Shown here piece after piece: positions 16,378-22,872 of a stretch of DNA of 30,479 nucleotides (positions within the stretch are counted from its first letter, which is position 1; every line of letters begins with the position of its first letter). Under the pieces are notes generated by a model. It worked only from the letters and a program-made list of their open reading frames with translations. It searched no databases and was not told where the DNA came from. The stretch is from contig NZ_LGDW01000066.1 of NCBI RefSeq assembly GCF_001280005.1, positions 1 to 30,479 of the forward strand. Direction: 5' to 3'. This DNA comes from Streptomyces sp. NRRL WC-3618. Lineage in GTDB: Bacteria; Actinomycetota; Actinomycetes; Streptomycetales; Streptomycetaceae. Made by a program: the position numbers and the translations under genes.

Positions 16378-16929
16378 ATGGGGGTTCTCCGCGATGCCGA
16401 CCGACTTGAGTGCTTGTTGTGCTCCGCGAAGGGGCCCGACGTTCGCGAGCGCGGACGGATCGTGCCTCTGTCGGCCGAACTCTGCGACGGCTGCTGGAAC
16501 AAGGTGGCCAATGATCTCGCCATGCGCGAGGGAGCCACGGCAGCACCACAGCTGGACCCCGACCCGGACGACACGGAGTGGATCGAGCCCCGCAGCTGCC
16601 GGCGCTGCCGTGCCACGGTGCGCTGCTACCCGACGAACTACGACCGCTGGGTAGAGCTGGCCACGTTCGAACTGCCGGCGAAGAAGGTCCCTCCACAGCA
16701 CCGTTGGCGACTGATGCGCCCGACGGCAGCCAACACCCCGATCGCGGTGGCGACCGTAGCCATCAGGATCGGCGCCATCGACCCGACACCCGGCGAACCC
16801 GTCATCCCGGCTCACGAGTTCGTATGCTGCGCCAGGGCACCTGAGGGGCCCAGCAGCCAGACAAACGGAACGGCCCCCAACCTGAACACCAGGTCAGAGG
16901 CCGTTCACCGCGGTGGGTGTGGGATTTGA
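16378..16929 (+). CDS. Cys-rich zinc-ribbon-like protein (possibly DUF6083)
   Basis: The frame gives up to 183 residues. Paired cysteines CLLC (about 12-15), CDGC (about 36-39), CRRC (about 74-77) and CC (about 149) suggest two zinc-binding knuckles. The second carries CYPTNYDRWVELATFELPAKKV, a pattern seen in a Streptomyces family that I recall as DUF6083; that name is from memory. The function is unknown. The last 25-30 residues are read from the tRNA-Ser terminator and its 3' end on the opposite strand, with the stop at 16927-16929 inside the tRNA. The conserved part ends near the CC pair, so the natural stop may have been lost. Confidence 0.6.
   Translation: MGVLRDADRLECLLCSAKGPDVRERGRIVPLSAELCDGCWNKVANDLAMREGATAAPQLDPDPDDTEWIEPRSCRRCRATVRCYPTNYDRWVELATFELPAKKVPPQHRWRLMRPTAANTPIAVATVAIRIGAIDPTPGEPVIPAHEFVCCARAPEGPSSQTNGTAPNLNTRSEAVHRGGCGI
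16868..16906 (-). terminator. tRNA-Ser(TGA) terminator
   Basis: Outer stem GAACGGCC/GGCCGTTC (16868-16875, 16899-16906) encloses an inner ACCTG/CAGGT stem. It begins five bases past the tRNA 3' end on the reverse strand. Confidence 0.65.
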
Positions 16930-16997
16930 ACCCACGGTGACATCGCTGCCACGACGGTTTTCAAGACCGTTCCCTTAGGCCGCTCGGGCAACCCACC
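16911..16997 (-). tRNA. tRNA-Ser (anticodon TGA)
   Basis: An 87-base type II tRNA on the reverse strand. It has acceptor stem GGTGGGT/ACCCACC, discriminator G, D arm GCCCGAGCGGCCTAAGGG, anticodon stem ACGGT/ACCGT around loop CTTGAAA (anticodon TGA, reading UCN codons), a long variable arm and T arm GTGGG-TTCAAAT-CCCAC. Its 3' end faces left, so an element using this tRNA would lie left of 16911. I saw no duplicated 3' end there. It marks the last clearly core-like feature before the AT-richer island. Confidence 0.97.
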
Positions 16998-17312
16998 CGT
17001 GCCCGGGTGGAGCGGGTACTGCGTTCCGGGCGTGGGTGCTGCTCAGGGGGCGTGGTCCAGACCGGGTCCACTGGATCGGTTCCACTCCCCAGAGCTGCCA
17101 CTGAACGGAGGTGTCGGCGCCGCGAGGGTTCCTCAGCCGTTCTCCTCAGCTCCGCCAACACCGGCCTAATGCGCTCCTCGACAGCAACCGCAGACAGCAA
17201 CCGAGAGCTTGATCCGTCAAGCATTGACATAGTGCCCGTATCTACTGAGTTACCACTATCTCTACGGGCTCAAGGCGGCTCGCTCCGCTCTCACGCGCAG
17301 GCTCCCACTTGA
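16998..17312. other. Intergenic region right of tRNA-Ser, no convincing gene
   Basis: 315 bases holding the tRNA promoter region. A reverse frame starting near 17230 is open into the tRNA, but its codon use is not Streptomyces-like and its tail reads tRNA sequence, so I do not call it. GCCCGTA and TACGGGC (about 17234-17269) form an inverted repeat around a 22-base loop. GC content falls across this stretch toward the island. Confidence 0.4.
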
Positions 17313-17513
17313 GGCCAAAGAAGGGGTAAGTCGCGGCCGGACGGCCGGCTACACGGCTTTGAGCAGTCACTTAGCGGGAGTCTCGAAGATCACGGCCCGA
17401 ACATCGCGCTTTACCGGGCAGGCCAACAGGCTGCCCGAAGCCGGTCTACCAGCCTTATATGTCAGGACACTGATCTATTAGAACTGAGGTTCCCGTTACT
17501 AGTCGGACTAAAG

Positions 17514-17582
17514 ATGCCAAAGCCACCAAAGAAGAGAAACGGGTTGTCTGGGGCTACGGAGAGCCTCCATCATGAAGCATGA
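17514..17582 (+). CDS. Small Lys-rich leader ORF coupled to the OLD-type gene
   Basis: A 22-codon ORF starting MPKPPKKRNGLSG, whose stop TGA overlaps the start of the next gene in an ATGA junction (17579-17582). No strong ribosome site precedes the ATG. The frame is open upstream for a further 67 codons to a TGA at 17310 with no ATG, GTG or TTG. This could therefore be the tail of a broken or alternatively started gene (residues such as EDHGPNIALYRAGQQAARSR) rather than a leader. The overlap suggests that translation of this frame feeds the downstream gene. Confidence 0.4.
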   Translation: MPKPPKKRNGLSGATESLHHEA

Positions 17583-19480
17583 AGATGATCCGCGCGCGGA
17601 TTGAGAATTTCCGCTGCCTTCAGTTGACTGAAGTGAAATTCGATGACGTAACTTCCATCATCGGCCCCAATGGAGTGGGAAAATCGACCATCCTGCGCGC
17701 TCTCGACTGGTTTTTTAACGGTGAAAAAGGAACCTCACTAAGCACAGAGGACCTCTGTATCGACGCACGAGGCAGTCGAATTCGTGTCGAAGTCGAGTTC
17801 GGATCTCTCACTGCGCACGACCGAGAAGAACTAGGTCATTACGCGCCCGAAGGGGTGGACAGTGTGGTCATTTGGCGCACATGGGATAACGGCGAAGACA
17901 AGATCACGGGAAAGGGGATGACCTTCCCACCTTTTGAAGTCATTCGCAGCCAACCAAACGCCACCGCCAAGCGCCGTTCCTACAATTCACTCCGCGACGA
18001 GCGGCCCGAGCTAGAGCTACCATCGGCAGGTAGCGAAGCGCTGGTGGACGAGGCAGTGATTATTTGGGAAAGAAACCATGCCGATCAGCTCGTAGAGTCC
18101 GACATTCAAGCCACGAACTTCTTCGGATTCGCCGGTAAAGGGAAACTAGCGAGCCTATTTGAATTCATCCTGGTCAGCGCTGACTTGCGTGCACTTGAGG
18201 AGTCAAATGACACACGATCCGCTATCTTTGGGCGAATTATCGAGCGCGCCGTAGACAGAAAGGTAGCTGACGCGGAGCTGGCAGATCTCGACGCTCGATT
18301 GAATATGGAACGAGCGCGCATTGCAACCAAAAATTTTGCGCCCCAACTGGAGCTCATCTCGAAAGAACTCACCAAAGCGGTAGAGGTCTTTGCAGCAGGT
18401 AGGAACGTGTCGGTTTCACCCGTCGATAACCCCTACAAGCCAGTCAAGGCGTCCTTCAAGGTAAGCATTATCGATGGCCCAGTTGAAACTAGCGTCGAGC
18501 GCCAGGGACATGGATTTCAACGCGCAATGATTATCGCCGCACTAAAACTTCTTTCGGACCGTGGCGGTGATGGACCACGCTCCAAAGCAGTTTGCTTGGC
18601 TATCGAAGAGCCTGAGCTCTACCAGCATCCCGTCCAGGCACGCGCTTTCTCTCAAGTTCTAAGGAAAATCGCGGAAGATCCGAACCAAACGGCTCAAGTG
18701 GCCTACGCCACCCACAATCCAATCTTCGTAGACCCGCATCACTTTCACGAAATTCGGCGAATCAGTCGAGTTCAGGATGGAGCCAACAAAAGAGTCATCT
18801 CCATTGCCCACGTACAGGTCGAGGACGTGATTGAAAAGTTGTCAGGATTCGTATCCGAAGAAATGGTGCGAAAGCAGATCGGAGCGGCGATTCTACATCG
18901 GCTGGCCGAAGCACTCTTTGCCTCTGCCGTTGTATTGGTAGAGGGGCATACTGACGCAGCTGTTCTTGAAGGATCTGCTACACGTGATGGCTCACCTTTG
19001 GCTGTGGAGGGGATCCACGTTGCTGAAGCCGGTCACAAGACCGCCATCTATCTAAGCCACGCCATCCTGACCCTGCTCGGGATTCCGTGCTTCGCTGTAT
19101 TTGATGCTGACGCCGGTGTCGGAATTAGGATGGAACAGAACGGTAGAAAGCAAAGTGATATCCGCAATGCAGAGCTGAATGAGCGTGCGGAAAATCGTCG
19201 GCTTTTCATGTACCTTGGGCAACATGCCGTTTCTGATTTGCCTCATACTCACGCGGAGAGCGACTATGCCGTCTTTGCAGACCGCCTAGAGGAGACGCTA
19301 AAGGATGAGTGGCCGGAGTGGGGGCAGAAAGTAGAGGAACTAATCCAGTCCGGACTGGGATACAGCGAGAAAAACTCCTACACCTACGCGAGAGCAGCTT
19401 TCGAAGCAGACGGGGAGCCCCCGACCGTTATTAAGCAGATCGTTCAAAACGCAAAGGCCTTGGCCAGGCAGGGGCAGTAA
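17579..19480 (+). CDS. OLD-family ATP-dependent endonuclease (ABC ATPase + Toprim)
   Basis: A 633-residue protein with an N-terminal ABC/SMC-type ATPase. It has Walker A GPNGVGKST (residues 29-37), a central helical insert, a signature-like QGHGFQRAMIIAA, Walker B LAIEEPE (Glu343-344) and the H-switch ATHNP. A C-terminal Toprim nuclease domain follows, with VLVEGHTD (Glu455), a GHKTAI turn and the FDADAG Asp pair (509 and 511). This order defines OLD nucleases such as phage P2 Old and the Gabija protein GajA, which cut DNA in phage defence. No UvrD/GajB helicase or reverse transcriptase follows; the partner is a KTSC-domain gene. Codon use is far more AT-rich than the flanks, which indicates transfer. 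A weak ribosome site suggests coupling to the leader frame. Confidence 0.87.
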   Translation: MKMIRARIENFRCLQLTEVKFDDVTSIIGPNGVGKSTILRALDWFFNGEKGTSLSTEDLCIDARGSRIRVEVEFGSLTAHDREELGHYAPEGVDSVVIWRTWDNGEDKITGKGMTFPPFEVIRSQPNATAKRRSYNSLRDERPELELPSAGSEALVDEAVIIWERNHADQLVESDIQATNFFGFAGKGKLASLFEFILVSADLRALEESNDTRSAIFGRIIERAVDRKVADAELADLDARLNMERARIATKNFAPQLELISKELTKAVEVFAAGRNVSVSPVDNPYKPVKASFKVSIIDGPVETSVERQGHGFQRAMIIAALKLLSDRGGDGPRSKAVCLAIEEPELYQHPVQARAFSQVLRKIAEDPNQTAQVAYATHNPIFVDPHHFHEIRRISRVQDGANKRVISIAHVQVEDVIEKLSGFVSEEMVRKQIGAAILHRLAEALFASAVVLVEGHTDAAVLEGSATRDGSPLAVEGIHVAEAGHKTAIYLSHAILTLLGIPCFAVFDADAGVGIRMEQNGRKQSDIRNAELNERAENRRLFMYLGQHAVSDLPHTHAESDYAVFADRLEETLKDEWPEWGQKVEELIQSGLGYSEKNSYTYARAAFEADGEPPTVIKQIVQNAKALARQGQ

Positions 19481-19689
19481 TGGAAAGATCTTCGGTCGTC
19501 TCATCCAATATCATTTCCATCGGTTACGATCCGTTGGAAATGATGCTAGAAATTGAGTTCCAGTCTGGCGTTTACAGATACTTCTCAGTGCCAGAAGGTG
19601 TGTACAGCGCTCTCATGGATGCACCCAGCCATGGCCGCTACTTCTCTCAAGCAATTAAGGACAAATTTTCCTTTTCCCGAATCGGCTGA
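19480..19689 (+). CDS. KTSC-domain small protein
   Basis: A 69-residue protein that is almost entirely one KTSC domain. It has SSNIISIGYDPLEMMLEIEF, then SGVYRYFSVPEGVYSALMDA, then PSHGRYFSQAIKDKFSFSRI, with the usual tyrosines and the G-R-Y-F segment. KTSC domains are found alone and fused to lysyl-tRNA synthetase and other proteins; their biochemical role is unclear. Its ATG overlaps the OLD stop by one base (TAATG), so the two are translated together. Co-occurrence in the transferred island suggests that it works with the nuclease, for example as an adaptor, inhibitor or target sensor, but no sequence evidence fixes this. Confidence 0.85.
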   Translation: MERSSVVSSNIISIGYDPLEMMLEIEFQSGVYRYFSVPEGVYSALMDAPSHGRYFSQAIKDKFSFSRIG

Positions 19690-19752
19690 AGGATATCTGG
19701 AGAGTTCGCGCGCGAGAGTCGCGAGTGCACTCTCTAGATGACAGAAAATGCA

Positions 19753-19784
19753 AATACCCCGCATGCGATTGCGTGCGGGGTATT
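19753..19784. terminator. Bidirectional hairpin terminator
   Basis: AATACCCCGCA (19753-19763) and TGCGGGGTATT (19774-19784) form a perfect 11-base stem between the end of the KTSC gene and the end of the convergent small peptide gene. It probably serves both. Confidence 0.85.
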
Positions 19785-19795
19785 AGTTCGTCAGC

Positions 19796-19885
19796 TCAGG
19801 TAAGGAGTGCGCCGGCAACACTGTTCGTGGCGATCGCTTCGGTCACTTGCACACCTGCGATCAATATCATCTTGAATTTACTCAT
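19796..19885 (-). CDS. 29-residue hydrophobic peptide
   Basis: A short ORF from the ATG at 19885, preceded by an excellent AAGGAG seven bases upstream. The peptide starts MSKFKMILIAGVQVTEAIAT and ends NSVAGALLT. It has a basic N-terminus and a hydrophobic core, about the size of type I toxins or signal-peptide-like pheromone precursors. The frame is open upstream to about 20083 and would add a membrane segment (PVALILALVLVAVGLNYGIQ) plus a charged stretch. The gene may instead be a single-pass protein of about 80 residues starting at an ATG near 20044. The strong internal ribosome site favours the short form. It is convergent with the OLD/KTSC pair and shares its terminator. The family is unknown. 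Confidence 0.45.
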   Translation of the reverse strand: MSKFKMILIAGVQVTEAIATNSVAGALLT

Positions 19886-20305
19886 GATGAACTCCTTTCG
19901 TTCGTAATTGGCATCGGACTCCGGCTTGTTTCTTTTCAGGAACTGGATTCCGTAATTCAGACCAACTGCGACCAAAACGAGCGCCAAAATCAATGCTACG
20001 GGAGTTGAACCCGCCCCACATACCCCTGACCTCAACTGACGACCCATCAAAGATAGCACGAACACACGCAGTAGGGGCCTCAACGGCCGATAACCAGTCC
20101 ACCAGACCCCGATGGCCTCCCAGCCGAGACTAGGGACAAGTGCGCGCCAGAGCCGTGCCAGATCGTGCGGGGAACCATGGGGAACGGCGGGGAGTGGTCA
20201 CGTGTGCGACCAGGGCTTCACCACCACTCCACCGCAGTTCAGGGCAGCAATCGCTCTGAGAAGACTCAAGCTTCCCAAGCTAAGGGCGGTTGCGGTGGGC
20301 GCCCA
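19886..20305. other. Island right edge and intergenic region
   Basis: 420 bases between the small peptide start and the end of the ATPase fusion gene. Composition shifts from AT-rich to GC-rich at about 20050-20110, probably marking the right end of the OLD island. Apart from the possible N-terminal extension of the peptide ORF I see no gene. Confidence 0.5.
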
Positions 20306-21757
20306 TCAGTCCGGCATGATGACCTGGACATGCCCGAGCGAGGCCAGCGTCATACTGTGTGTCGCGATGACAAACTGACACCCATCTTCCACACGAGCAT
20401 TCATCCAGGAGACGAGTTCCTCGGTGAGCGATCGGGGAAGTCCAGCCTCCGGCTCATCCAGCAGATACAGCACACCAGGCTTGGGGCTCATCTCTGCCAA
20501 GCCAATACGGAATGATTCCGTCGCACTGAGGTGCGGGATGCGTCTCTCCTTGAGGCTTGGGTAGGAGGCGTACCACACGTCCTGTGGCCTTGGGCGATGA
20601 TGAAAGGTGATCTCCAGGACGCCGGCCAACCGTCGGCTGAGTGGCCGGTAGTCGAAGGCTCTTCGGGCCCTTTCCCCCTGCAAGGCGTGCGAGAGAGACT
20701 CAAGGACCACGCTCTTGCCCGCTCCGTTAGGACCGGCCAGAACGGTGATTCCCGGCCCGATGGTGATGCCCTGACGCAGTAGTCCAATCATGGGAACAGT
20801 CAGCACACGCTCGCTTCCTGGATCCATGACAACGTCAGTCAGGTCTTTCGGTAGGAAGCGCTCAGGCGTAAGACGTTCTACATCCAAGCGCACCGCCCGC
20901 AAAAAGCCACCACCGGTGTAGTCAGGGTCAGGCTCAACAATCTCGCTAGTGAAGCTGTCCAAAGCCGCAGCAGGGAGGCCTAGTTCACGCGTGGTCTGAC
21001 ACAAGTCTTGGTCGAGTTCACGCAGGGTCGTCTCGATTGCATCGGAGAGGCCCAAGCCGGTGTTGCCAGCCGGCGTCGTCTCCCCGCCTTCAGGGCGGCC
21101 GAGGACCTTGGCGAAGTGCGCCAGCCGTCGTGTCCACTCCTCAAGCAAGTGCGTCGTCTGCTCATCAGCTACCGCCCGTGCCGTCTCCTGAGGTTCTGGA
21201 CGTTGCAGCCGTAAGGGGGATACAGATCCTTCGTGGAGCCCACCCTGTCCTCGATTCGCTCGCAGTGCAGCGATGTGGGTACGCATCTGTTGGCAGGTCA
21301 CGACTAGTGCCCACGCCATATTCTGATCTTCTGCCCGGAGGTTCGCCAGGCGATGATGAACTTCTCGCATCTCCTGGGACAGATCCAGAATTTCACGCAT
21401 GGTGGCGACAACATCCGTGTTCCGACCGGAGGCCCCACGTTCGCTGCTCGCAAGGGCCCTCTCCCACAGAGGACGTGCAGCCGCAAGCAGTTGCTGGTGC
21501 TCCTTTGCACTCGGGGTGATCACGTCTGCGACAGCTTCGACAAAGTCCCAGGTGATGCCCACTCCAGCGAGCCTCATATAAGTAGCGGTACGTCCAGGCG
21601 GTGACGCGCCGGCGAAGTGCTCTGGCGTGAAGCGGCTGATCACCGTGCTGACTGTCACTCCACGGTCATCAAGCCACCGGCGTAGCAGACGGGCAATCTG
21701 ATTCTCCTCCTCGGTTCCCTGCGGTGGTCGCCACTGTGGACGAGCTCCCCTTCCCAT
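20306..21757 (-). CDS. HTH-ABC ATPase fusion protein
   Basis: A 483-residue protein. Residues about 15-100 look like an XRE-type helix-turn-helix region (QIARLLRRWLDDRGVTVSTV, RLAGVGITWDFVEAVADVIT), as in Streptomyces regulators. A helical middle part (110-270) is followed by an ABC/RecF-like ATPase. This has Walker A AGPNGAGKSVV (342-349), Walker B YLLDEPEAGL (Asp434-Glu435) and His467 in the ATHS switch. The ATPase half is short and lacks a long coiled-coil insert. No nuclease domain is visible. Such ATPases occur in defence and mobile-element genes, so a DNA-sensing or regulatory ATPase is plausible. The ATG at 21757 has GAGGAG ten bases upstream. The ACTTGTCTAAGT dyad just before it may be an autoregulatory site. 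Confidence 0.75.
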   Translation of the reverse strand: MGRGARPQWRPPQGTEEENQIARLLRRWLDDRGVTVSTVISRFTPEHFAGASPPGRTATYMRLAGVGITWDFVEAVADVITPSAKEHQQLLAAARPLWERALASSERGASGRNTDVVATMREILDLSQEMREVHHRLANLRAEDQNMAWALVVTCQQMRTHIAALRANRGQGGLHEGSVSPLRLQRPEPQETARAVADEQTTHLLEEWTRRLAHFAKVLGRPEGGETTPAGNTGLGLSDAIETTLRELDQDLCQTTRELGLPAAALDSFTSEIVEPDPDYTGGGFLRAVRLDVERLTPERFLPKDLTDVVMDPGSERVLTVPMIGLLRQGITIGPGITVLAGPNGAGKSVVLESLSHALQGERARRAFDYRPLSRRLAGVLEITFHHRPRPQDVWYASYPSLKERRIPHLSATESFRIGLAEMSPKPGVLYLLDEPEAGLPRSLTEELVSWMNARVEDGCQFVIATHSMTLASLGHVQVIMPD

Positions 21758-21779
21758 GACCGCGTTGCTCCTCTCATGA

Positions 21780-21791
21780 ACTTGTCTAAGT
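21780..21791. promoter_or_regulatory. Dyad upstream of the HTH-ATPase gene
   Basis: ACTTGTCTAAGT (ACTT-N4-AAGT) lies 22 bases upstream of the start. It is a candidate operator for the protein's own helix-turn-helix domain. Confidence 0.3.
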
Positions 21792-21919
21792 CATGGTGCC
21801 GTGTAGGTGCGCCGTCCGGAGCCGTCCGGCGAACGTCGTGGACGGCTGGCCCTCGTCAGTTATGTCGCGCCACTGTTGTCGGCGCCGCAGTCACCTGAAC
21901 ACGCGGCAAGTAGAGCTGT

Positions 21920-21944
21920 AAGAGCTCCGGGCCTCGGAGCTCTT
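21920..21944. terminator. Perfect hairpin upstream of the small membrane gene
   Basis: AAGAGCTCCG pairs perfectly with CGGAGCTCTT around the loop GGCCT. It ends 22 bases before the ATG at 21967. It could insulate that gene from upstream transcription, or be a leader hairpin. Confidence 0.5.
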
Positions 21945-21966
21945 CACATTCGATCGAAGGACGTAC

Positions 21967-22209
21967 ATGTCTCAGCCGCACACCCACACGGAACATCACC
22001 AACCGCCAACGACGAACGTCTCAGCTACCGTGCCGCCTCTGCTCGCCCTGACGTTCGTCTTGCTCCTCCTCGTCATCGGCGGCGGGCTTGTATACGTGAC
22101 TCTCACGCATCCGGCCGTTGCCGTACCTCTGACCGTGGCCACTGCAGGCGTCGCACTCGTGGTGACCATCGCAAGCGCCCTCCTCGCTCTGGTCGCGCCG
22201 CGACGGTGA
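21967..22209 (+). CDS. Small two-segment membrane protein
   Basis: An 80-residue protein. A His/Thr/Pro-rich soluble N-terminus (HTHTEHHQPPTTNVSA) is followed by two hydrophobic helices (about 23-46 and 50-75) and a short basic tail (APRR). GAAGGA lies six bases before the ATG. I do not recognise the family. Small membrane proteins of this kind are common on actinomycete conjugative elements, some as spread (Spd) proteins, but this cannot be assigned. It precedes the Nudix gene on the same strand by 129 bases. Confidence 0.7.
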   Translation: MSQPHTHTEHHQPPTTNVSATVPPLLALTFVLLLLVIGGGLVYVTLTHPAVAVPLTVATAGVALVVTIASALLALVAPRR

Positions 22210-22338
22210 GACCAGGCCGCAGGGCTTCCGTCTGGTTCACACGAGAATCTCTCGTCAAGGTGACGCAAAGGGAGCCGAACGCGCGCACCCTCCAGATCGG
22301 TCTGAGATCCTGGAGTCCGATCGAGAGGGGCCGCAGGT

Positions 22339-22872
22339 ATGGAGTGGAAAACCCACGGTGAGCGACAGATCTACACGAACAAGTGGGTGAACCTGTGTCT
22401 GGTCGACGTCCAGCAGCCTGACGGGGCCAGGTGGGAGTACCACGTCGTTCGCCTCCGGCACCTGGCAGTGGCCGCCGTGGTCAACGACCGCCAGGAGGTG
22501 CTGATGATGTGGCGGCACCGCTTCATCACCGACTCCTGGGCCTGGGAGTTGCCCATGGGCCTGGTCGAGGAAGGCGAGTCCCCGGAAGAGGCGGCGGCCC
22601 GCGAAGTCCTGGAGGAAACGGGCTGGCGCCCCGGTCCCATCAAGCCCCTGATCTACGCCGAGCCGGCCAACGGGATCACCGACTCGCAGCACCACGTCTT
22701 CCGCGCGGACGGCGCCACGTACGACGGTCCGCCCACGGAGAAGAACGAGTCCGACCGCATCGAGTGGATCCCCCTCAGTGAGGTGCGCGGGATGATCGAC
22801 CGCCGCGAGATCGTGAGCAGCGGATCCCTCGTCGGCCTCTTGTACGTGCTCATGGACGAAGCGATCCGCTGA
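22339..22872 (+). CDS. Nudix hydrolase (Pif-like candidate)
   Basis: A 177-residue Nudix protein. The Nudix box is complete: Gly74-x5-Glu80-x7-Arg88-Glu89-x2-Glu92-Glu93-x-Gly95-Trp96 (GLVEEGESPEEAAAREVLEE, then TGW), so the Mg-dependent diphosphohydrolase site is intact. The overall layout resembles ADP-ribose pyrophosphatase-type members. In the actinomycete element pSAM2 the Nudix protein Pif blocks redundant transfer between element-bearing cells. A Nudix gene beside KorSA-, Tra- and SpdB-like genes is a good candidate for the same role, although a housekeeping substrate is possible. It ends 23 bases inside the convergent XRE-TPR gene. Confidence 0.85.
   Translation: MEWKTHGERQIYTNKWVNLCLVDVQQPDGARWEYHVVRLRHLAVAAVVNDRQEVLMMWRHRFITDSWAWELPMGLVEEGESPEEAAAREVLEETGWRPGPIKPLIYAEPANGITDSQHHVFRADGATYDGPPTEKNESDRIEWIPLSEVRGMIDRREIVSSGSLVGLLYVLMDEAIR

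Noticed and set aside
14500..16911. An integrative element in tRNA-Ser(TGA)
   Set aside because: The tRNA 3' end faces left, but I could not find a second copy of it between 14.5 and 16.9 kb.
16961..17230. Reverse ORF to the right of tRNA-Ser
   Set aside because: It ends inside the tRNA and its codon use is unlike Streptomyces genes. No family is recognisable.
19998..20014. tRNA T-arm-like sequence on the reverse strand (GCGGG-TTCAACT-CCCGT) as a possible att end
   Set aside because: The bases that should form the acceptor strand (AGCATTG) fit no tRNA, and no second copy is in the window. Probably chance, but worth checking against the element's right end.
17000..20100. Retron, Gabija or CRISPR identity of the island
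   Set aside because: No reverse transcriptase, UvrD helicase, cas gene or spaced repeat is present. Only the OLD nuclease and the KTSC gene are found.
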